64,000 bases of DNA, taken from NCBI GenBank assembly GCA_029207755.1, contig JARCOQ010000071.1, positions 310,001 to 374,000 of the forward strand. Direction: 5' to 3'. This DNA is from Chamaea fasciata (lineage: Eukaryota > Chordata > Aves > Passeriformes > Sylviidae). The position numbers were made by a program, and so were the translations under genes. Positions 56,501-64,000 of this stretch are shown here, piece by piece. Within the stretch, counting starts at the first letter, position 1. Each line of letters starts with the position of its first letter. The notes under the pieces were generated by a model. The model was not told where the DNA came from. It made no database searches and worked only from the letters and a program-made list of their open reading frames with translations.

Positions 56501-59500
56501 CGGAATCACTCCTGTCCTGAGCCCCTTTCCCAGACAATACTGCCCAAGCCCTCGGAAAGCACAGATGGGATCCCTCACCTCTCGACTGATGGTTGCAACG
56601 TGGTGTTCACATATGCGAACCTCAGCGATGACATCATCCAGAGAGCCTCCATCCATGTACTCCATCACCAGCCAGAGTTCGTCGAGCACAAGGTAGCTGA
56701 AAGAAGGGAACAAGGCCATGCAGATGAACATGCATACATTGGTTTCTTTGCTTGATTCTTGTTTCCGGGTCCCTTTGTGACAAGGACAGAATTCAAGGAA
56801 TAGACATGCCCTCCAGGCTGTGCATTGTTTGCAGTCTGTGCAGTCTCAAGGAGAACAGCACATCTGTGAGAAAGGAGATATTTTAGATGGCCAGCAAGCC
56901 AAAAGTACAGTTTAGTATCAGCCAAGATGAAAAACCTGTCCCGCATGGTATTTCTGGAAAGGAGCACCTAGTGTTCCTGGCATGGCCAGCCCTGGAAAAG
57001 AGGGGCAACAATCCAAGGGAAATCCTCTCTAGCATGCTTCATCAGCATTGAAGAAACTTGAAAAAATCAATCCTGAGACAACATGGAGGCAGTGAGCTTA
57101 CAAGGTATTGACTTAGTATGGGAGGGTTGATTCAGGTTTTTGGCCAGTGTTCCAACTCAGTGTTTGAAAGCCAGGGAAGACACATGCAGGCAAAATACAC
57201 TCTCTTCCCATCCATTGGAGATGAGTAGAGAAATAATAATTAACTGATTATTAACAGCTCTATTTTCTGCCAGTGTCCAAAGTGGGGTTTTAACCTCGCA
57301 TGCTTTTACTATGTAAACAAACCTTCATGGGAAGAGACCATGACCACTCACCTGTCTAAATAATCCACAACGTGGGGACTCTTATTCTTCTTCATGACCA
57401 TGATTTCATTAAGCGCTTGTTGATTCCTGTTCAGTCCTTGAAGATTGATTTTCTTGATGGCCACCTAGAATGACACAGAAAATCAGTAACTTTAGAAGCT
57501 GGTGGAATGAGACCACAACACACATGGAGCGAGTGATTTTGCAATGACACAGGTGAGCTCTGCCAAAGTGCCTTGTGATTAGACAAAGGAGTAATTAGGA
57601 ACTGACATTCCTACAGCTCATTTCTCTGCTCCTTTGGGGGCCAGTTCCAGGACACGTGGCCACTGACCACATTTTGCCTTGTCCACTTGTTAAAAATGGT
57701 GTGTCAACTCTCACCCCCCAAAGCTCTGAGCACACTCTCTGTTTCTCTGTCCGTACTTCAGAGGAAGAAATGCGTGCCTTGGTACTCTGTGGATACATCT
57801 CGGGACCTAGGCAGGGCTTGGGGCTTTTAGGGATGCCTTGCAGATCTCTCCCCTACATGCAGTTCCCAAGTGCAGCACTGCAGGTGGCTAAGGAACTGCC
57901 AGGAACATTCCGATGAATTTGCTGGCAGCCAGAAATGAGAATTCAGGACTCTGAAGCCGTAGCCCCAGAGAGCAGTGAGATGCCCCTTTGTTGGAGCAAT
58001 TGAGAGCCAGGGAGAGCGTCCTTCTCTGAAAGGAACCGCTGCCCCCCTTGCCTTCCTTCTGGCAGCTGAGCAGGACAAAGACTGTCCCAAATGCAGCTGG
58101 CAGGCTGGCACCAGTCTGTGCTTCTTGTGCCTTTGCAGCACAGCTCTAGCCACAGCTGCAGCCACAGCTGACACGAGAGAGGAAAGCCCTGGAGAGCAGC
58201 AGAATCTGCAGGGGCTCTTGACATTTACCTGTCCTCCTGTGGCAGTGTCGATCGCTCTGCAAACCTCTCCAAAAGCCCTAGAAACAAAACAGCAGCAAAG
58301 CAAGGAGAAGCCATTTAGACCTTGGAGTGAAAGCCAGCCCAGACAGGAGATGTCTGCTGGAAATGCCTCCAACCTGCAGCATGCAGGAGGGCTCTGCCAG
58401 AAGGCAGATGATGCATTTTCCTCTCCAGTGCATGGGCACTGGGCCTGTTTCTGAAGCACTGGGCTTTAGTGCCTCAGCTCAAAAGGCCAGGTGATTCTTT
58501 CGTCTTGGATTTCAGTTTCTAAACTGGGCAGTTTTTATCCTGATCACACTATTTCCTTCAGCAAACTCTTGGGAAGAAATGTTCCTTCAAACAGTTATCT
58601 GCCTGCTACGAAAAGGGGTGGTTGCTGTTTCTGGCAATGAAATCCAAGTGTCTGACAATTCCTTCTGACCACACTTCCAAATTCTGGCCGGTACTGAGAG
58701 ATGGGGCAGACTAACCCGCGTGTCTGAATATGTTTGCAGCTTGCCTGACTTCACCCTTGACAGATATTCCAGCAGCAGATCGTTGCCCCATGATTGTGTA
58801 CAAGTAACTGTGGTTGGACTCACCCTCTGCCAACAATTTCCTCTTCAATGTATTTCCTTCGGGGATTTTCCATGCTCACCAATTGCCCTGAGGGAAACAA
58901 AATGCAAGATGCTCACTTGAAAGCAGAGATCCCACTATCCAGGAGATACAAAAGGCAGCCCTGCTGGGGCTGTACAGTCTGGCCTTCTGAGTCCTTTGTG
59001 GCCAGCTGTGTAACAACAAAAACTGCAAGAATTGCAACAAGACAGGCAGCTCTGCAGTACAAGCAGGCCAGCACTGATTTCTACAGTCCTTTGAAGAGAT
59101 CTCTTGACAGCAAACAAAGCACAGGGAGATGCATTCCCAGGAGAGGAGGGCATCTTCCCCACCTTGCAGCAGTTTCCCAAAGGAATGCCTTTCCCTTTGT
59201 AAACCCAAGCAGCTCATGCTCTAACCAATCCCAAGGGGCCTTCAGCAGCAGGACCCTCACCCTTGATGAGCAGGCTGAGCTGGAAGACGCCCTTGCCCGT
59301 GGCCCACGTGAAGAACCACACTGCTTCTCCTCCCCCTGACAGCAGGGATCAGTCCCTGCCATTGCACTCGCCCTCTCAGCCCCGCACACGTGCCCACCTT
59401 CCCGCAGCGGGCAAGGGCAGCAGGGACAGCAGTGCTCCTCAGGTGCCGGCGGGACACGGACAGCTGCCCAGAGGAGATGCTGACCCTCTGTGAGCCCAGC

Positions 59501-62500
59501 CCAGGCCGTGCAGGAGCCGGCCCAGAGCAGGGGCTGCTGCCTCGGGGCAGCTCCGCGCTGCAGCGGCCGGCCGGCAGCGGCACTCTCCCAGCTAAGGAAG
59601 GCTCCAGCCTCGGCGCTCACACCAGCCCTCAGGGCCAGGGCAGCCACCGCCACAAAGCTGCCAAAGCCCAGGCACCAGCACTGACAAGCAATGGCAAGAA
59701 GGCACGGCCACACCCAGCCCCTTCCAAGCTGCTGCCCCCACTGAGGACACAGCAGGATTGGCTTGGAGAGCAGACACACCCAGGTGCACATCAGTGCCCT
59801 TTTGTGCCAACAGGTGACAGGAGACAGAGAGTCAGCTGGGCTCTCTTCTCAGCCCCACCAGGTCTCATCTGAGGGCACAGGACCGGCAGCTGCTCTGGGC
59901 AAGAAGCAGCTTCAATGACTTGTGCTGTAGAATCACAAAGGGCTTGATGTGTTTTCCTAGAGACTGATCTGAGCAGGGCTTGGGCCAGTGGGTAGCATTC
60001 TAACAGTCATGGGAATGACTGGGAATCAGGTAGGAAAAAGTGCCATGGATCTGAGGAATATACAGCAGAGGGGCTGGAGGCTCACTCCTGAGAAATGCCT
60101 ACAGTGCACTTTTATCTGATCATGCCCCAGGCCTATGTCTCTTGGATGTATCTTTCTAGGAACAAAACTAGGATATTAAATACAGATTGTAATAAAAAGA
60201 TCTGTTTTTTTTCATTGGGGGCCCAAAAGCACCAGCTCTTGCTCTCTGTTTCTGCTGTCACCTGATGTTCTTTCCAAAGAGTCCTCACTGACAAATATAT
60301 AATCTTCTCATTAAAAAAACTGCAGATGTAGTAGTGGTAAATAAGAACAGTCATCAAAATGACACCACTAAGACACATGGGGCAGAAGAGCTCCTTCAAG
60401 ATGGAGAAAAAACCTCTACCCAAAAAAATCCGGAAAAAACCCCAAACTAAAACCACAACCAAAAGACAAAATGCCAAAAGCAATCAATTTCCGTGAAGGT
60501 TTTTTTTGCTCGGATGGCGGATGAGAAGTCAGGAGTCTAAGGAGAATTTAGGAAGCTGACTATTCTGTCCAGTTTGGCCACTAGCACACAGGACTTGCCC
60601 AGATCATTTGCTAGCTCACAGCCTTCTGCTGATGCAAGGACAACCCCTGCTTCTGCCTTTAGCAGCTGGGGAAGCTCAGGCAAACCCCAGGCACGTCCAA
60701 GCTGCCCTCAGAGGCAGCGGGAACACCCAGAGCACTCTCTTGCTGCCTTGGAGCACAGCCTCTCCTGTGGGGAGCCCTAAATGCTCCTGGGACACCAAAG
60801 GGAGGAGAATCATTGGGTCCAGCTGTGCTGGCACGTGCACACAATACACTGTCCCTCAGAGAAGAAAGACACAAGACATACTCAGGAGCTCCAGAGACTC
60901 ATCCTCATCATCCTCCATCTCCTGTTGCTGAGCAGAAGCCGTGTCAGTGCTGGAGATGAACGAACTGCCCGGGTTCCACTGCACAACTTGGCCAGCACTA
61001 GTGCCTTCAGGTGACACTGCTGCTCCTGCAGGTTCAACAGAAGAGCCTGTGGAGATCTGAGACAACAAAGGAGTTGGTGTCAGAAAGAAAAGTGGCTGGC
61101 AGAGATTAGCCCCAGATCCCATTTCAAGTGCAAGCCCTTAGCAAGATGCTGTCAGCCACATGCAGGGCTCTGCCATGGGTTTGTTCTGATGTCCACTCCT
61201 CAAACTGGATGGCTCAAAGCCAAAGGCTGGTTTGACTGGAGTGCAAGGCCAGATTCATTGTCCATTTTCTCCAAAATGCATTTGCGTGGGTTTTCTGAAG
61301 GGTGACTGCCAAAATGACCATTCCGCTTTCTCCCAAGGATGCTTTTCCCCCTCCAAGGGCTGCAGACACACTTGCAGCTCTTTGTTCAAATGTTCTACCT
61401 TCTCCCATGAAGTCCTCTTTTCCTCCGGCATCTTCTGAACGTGTCCAACCGGCAGCGCTGCTGCTTGGGACAGTTTCTGTGCCTCACAGGAATCTTGGGG
61501 CTCCTTGCTGCCAGTCACTTGATGGAAATCTTTGCAGGCTGCCAGGCGAGATGTCAACACTTCCACCTCAAGTCAAAGAGAACAAAGCAGTCAGAGAGTC
61601 CAGCTTGTCCTTGTAAGCCAAGAGTCATCGACTGTGAGGAAAGGGAGAGGACCAGATTCACAAGGGATACAGACAGCTTCTTTCCAGATCCATCTGGGTC
61701 ACCGTGTTCACCTGCAAGAACATCTCAAGAAACAAGGAGAGCAGGAAGAGGCCAGCAGGAACGCATTCAGATGACTGCTGGCCAAAAGGCCAAAGCACTA
61801 GTGCCACTGTGCAGGGCAGCAGCTGAGATTCAGCAGAGCAGGGAGTGTCCTTCAGAGTGCCTGTGACACACACTGGAGCAGGATGGCACTCAGAGGCATC
61901 ACCCCACCCCCCTGCTGCTCTGCAGGGGAAAGGCACGAAGGGCAGAAAGCACCAGGTTGGTGACTGCAGTGGCTATTGCTCATTCACACACTTGTTTCTG
62001 TAGAGCCTCTCGCTTCTCAAGGAGGAGACAAATTTTCGCTCGGCATTCTGTTTGAATCTCCATTTCTTCCTCCAGCCTCTTCTCCCATGCCTTGATCCTA
62101 GCCCGAGTTTTCTGTAGCTCTGCCTGCAGCTTGTCTCCAAAGTTCCGTAAAGAACAGGAGACAGAACCTTCCATCAGGGGAGTGGCTACTACTCCTCCAC
62201 TTACATGGTTTTGTTGATTGCCCCTCTCCTGATGGAGTTTCCATTGATCCTCAGTTCTTCTGATGTCTTCCCTGCTCTTCCTCCTTGCTGCCATGGTGTC
62301 ACTCGGAGGTTTGGGCGGCTCTGCTTGTGCCTCTGCCTCCACGTTCTGTACACACAAATGCAGAGCAAGTGACTGGGAGCTGCCAGCAGGCTCAGCTTTT
62401 TCCTTTTTCAGCGTACAAATCATATTCATTCAGCCACTTCTTTCTGCTTCCCTGCCCACCTCTGCTTCCATTGTAACCCTCCTGTCCCAGTGCTGATCTC

Positions 62501-63924
62501 TGCAGATGACAAGGCTCTGTGCTTTCAGTGCCTGGGGGACTCCTGGCCTCCTCAGTCCCAAGAGCTCCATTGAATTCCCCTCTCCCTGCCCTTCACTCTG
62601 TCCCACTGTGACACTAGCAGTACAATCAGCCTCCATCTGGGTCTGAAGCTCCAACAGCCTCTTTGGAAGCTGACAGGGAACGTGTCTTTTGCCACACAAG
62701 AGAAGAGTGGCCCCCCAAAGATTCAACACATCATCTCTTAGCAGCTCTTTAAAAGCCAAAAGACAGGTGGACTCCGAGTGCCTGCCAGCTCTGCTACTGA
62801 CTGCTCTGCCTGAAGAGGCAAAAGAACAACCTGGCAACAAAGGCACCAAAATCCCTGTCTTCAAACAGCAACTCCACGTCCCCAGTGTGTCTCTGAAATG
62901 CTCCCGGGTAAGCACAGCCAAGAAGCTCCCAGGGACAAACCACCCCAAAGAGCTTGTGTTCTCAGATCAAGACTCTTGGTGCCTGTGGGTACTTGGCACG
63001 TCTGTGGAGAGGGACAGGTGTCCCCAGGCCACAGCGTCCCCTACGTATCCACCAAGGCTGAGCACAGTGCCTTTGACATGCTCCCTCCTCTGCAGACAGG
63101 GAACCTTCCTGCTCCAGGCTGGCCCCTATCAGAATCCCAGCAAGCTGGGGCCTAAACACGGCAGCTCAAGGCCCATTTTCCAGCTGTCACTGGCTGAGGG
63201 GAATGGCTAGGTCTGGCAGGACTGCAGCACTCAGCATCCTCAGCCACCAACAGCAAGAGCTGGCTGCTCAGAAACTTGCAGCTCTGCCTCGCACTAAAGA
63301 CAGCACCCTCCAGAAGTGGCACTTACTGTCTGGGAAAGTTCCGGCTGTGGTGTGACCACTGCTGGAGCCTTGGGGTCATTTGGCTCTGCGTTGGCTTCTT
63401 GTCCAGGAGCAGAGGAAGCCAGAGGAGAGTCTGCTCTTGGTTCTGGGATCTGTGGACAGACAGGAGCGTGAGACACCGGCCATGACCTATCATTTAGAAC
63501 CTTCTTTCTCTTCAACTCTATAACCAGCTGTACTAAGCACAAATCATCAACTTGGAGAGCAAGGGGATTCTAAGTCACTCAGACTAAATTCTAATGGGCT
63601 GATTCAACTGGACACTGCAAATGGCTCCAAATTACATATTCCCCCCTGACTACTATCAGGAAGCACATTCTCTCTGCAAAACTTCTCTTTTAGTTCTTTT
63701 AAAGCTCTGGAATGGAAAATTAGGAAATAGGCAGTGATGCCTTTGCTCTTGCTGCAGCAGACATGGAAATGGATTTCCTTGCAGCCTACTCAGCTGGCCC
63801 TCTACACTCTACTGCCACAGGCCAAGCTCACAGCTTGCTGCACAATTTTAAACACCAGGAACATCAAATGTTCTTTCCTTACTCACCTCGGGATCAGCAC
63901 CTCTGAATACCCGGCTCAGGTGAC
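53561..63924 (-). CDS. PAK3L: PAK3-like serine/threonine kinase, copy 2, first exon beyond the window
   Basis: Minus-strand exons: 63924-63887, 63449-63327, 61056-60882, 59320-59261 (less certain), 58887-58824, 58277-58229, 57464-57352, 56696-56579, 55902-55803, 55349-55153, 54265-54128 and 53701-53561. Phases match copy 1 and no stop occurs. Catalytic motifs are kept: [20 protein letters not shown]. Many other residues differ from copy 1, including the alphaC region, the activation loop (GTAWWMAPE against GTLQWMAPE) and the C-terminal tail, which is longer (ends HHQHCSRL). The exon matching copy 1 exon 1, with the hydrophobic N-terminus, would lie past 64000. The intron between 61056 and 63327 holds coiled-coil-coding sequence that could provide extra exons. 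Likely functional, probably with a partly different substrate or regulator. Confidence 0.78.
59943..60792. other. Copy-2-specific block in a kinase intron
   Basis: About 850 bp absent from copy 1. It includes a 116-codon hydrophobic minus-strand ORF (60133-60483) that starts in an A-rich tract and has no splice support; I do not call it a gene. No transposon signature was recognised. Confidence 0.5.
61415..61569 (-). CDS. Candidate coiled-coil exon in kinase copy 2
   Basis: Minus-strand open segment from a weak acceptor (TTGAG before 61569) through residues such as [11 protein letters not shown] and [11 protein letters not shown] to GAGAAG|GTAGAA. It is charged and helical. The same frame is open to 61255 if the donor is not used. 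It lies in a block absent from copy 1. No homology is claimed; this is an exon candidate only. Confidence 0.3.
61992..62345 (-). CDS. Candidate 118-codon coiled-coil exon in kinase copy 2
   Basis: The minus strand shows an acceptor TGTGTACAG|AACGTGG, then 354 open bases (phase 0 in and out) to ACAA|GTGTGT. The encoded peptide is strongly helical: [19 protein letters not shown], a Glu-rich heptad stretch, then [12 protein letters not shown]. It looks like a fragment of a centrosomal or filament-type coiled-coil protein, but I cannot name it. Flanking kinase exons (63327 and 61056) also meet in phase 0, so inclusion would keep the kinase frame. Confidence 0.45.
62475..62815 (-). other. Second copy-2-only block, possibly coding
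   Basis: About 340 bp with no counterpart in copy 1. A minus-strand frame includes [16 protein letters not shown] and a Gly/Glu-rich continuation to CRDQHWDRR, preceded by CCTGTCAG (a usable acceptor near 62672). It could be another exon of the same coiled-coil source, or a relic. Confidence 0.3.
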
Positions 63925-64000
63925 CTGCAGTAGGCAAGGGAAAATGAAGCAGATGCTTTGAGAAAACTGGAGACAACCACAGCATTTTTAGAAGACCTTC

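Larger units (their letters stand above)
49388..64000. repeat. Tandem segmental duplication, copy 2 (continues past the window)
   Basis: Direct repeat of about 33765-46330. Flanking and intron sequence is mostly 90-99% alike by eye. Copy-2-specific blocks: about 52831-53354 (524 bp), 59943-60792 (850 bp), 61146-62366 and 62475-62815. Confidence 0.9.

Noticed and set aside
60133..60483. 116-codon hydrophobic minus-strand ORF
   Set aside because: Starts in an A/C-rich tract that reads as Leu/Val/Phe on the other strand; no homologue recognised and no splice support.

Overview
This window reads as nuclear DNA from a passerine (songbird-like) bird. It has multi-exon genes with GT-AG introns, CR1 LINE 3' tails, several endogenous retroviruses (ERVs), an OR14-type olfactory receptor fragment, a MROH (maestro HEAT-like repeat) gene, and tandem copies of a PAK3-like kinase family whose expansion has been described in zebra finch. 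The density of ERVs and segmental duplications would suit a W chromosome or another repeat-rich region; that placement is inference. No bacterial, CRISPR or operon-type features are present.

Layout. 1-1349: arm of an inverted repeat (G/C-rich minisatellite plus a CR1 tail) whose partner lies at about 31735-33209 in opposite orientation. 1350-5576: minus-strand, internally deleted, env-bearing ERV (ERV-1). 5577-12347: minus-strand, LTR-bounded, env-less ERV-L-like provirus (ERV-2) with a long gag-like ORF and a pro-RT-RNase H-integrase region broken by stops. 12348-21430: AT-rich, gene-poor DNA with one convincing isolated exon (19567-19681, + strand). 21627-26811: a MROH-like gene on the minus strand, 14 exons, all junction phases compatible, 721 codons. 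27841-30307: a truncated relative of ERV-2 saturated with C-to-T changes on the + strand (G-to-A on the viral sense strand). 30308-33764: CR1, unique DNA and the second inverted-repeat arm.

From about 33765 the window holds two copies of a large tandem segmental duplication (about 33765-46.3 kb and about 49388-64000+), initially 15,625 bp apart. Each copy carries a purine-rich satellite followed by a minus-strand PAK-like kinase gene. Copy 1 is complete in the window: 13 exons, phase-consistent, 457 codons, with a hydrophobic N-terminus and no p21-binding (CRIB) segment seen. Copy 2 lacks exon 1 only because the window ends; an intron of copy 2 also contains coiled-coil-coding sequence absent from copy 1. 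Between the copies lie a class II-like ERV remnant (ERV-4, + strand) and an OR14-like receptor truncated where that ERV's LTR ends.

Main points of interest: (i) the hyper-edited ERV, with independent G-to-A stops at the same tryptophan codons in its less-mutated relative; (ii) kinase duplicates whose coding exons differ more than the adjacent introns, mostly by amino-acid-changing substitutions, while catalytic motifs persist; (iii) the CRIB-less, hydrophobic-N-terminus architecture of those kinases and the coiled-coil material inserted in one copy. Sequence comparisons were made by eye, so percentages are rough.
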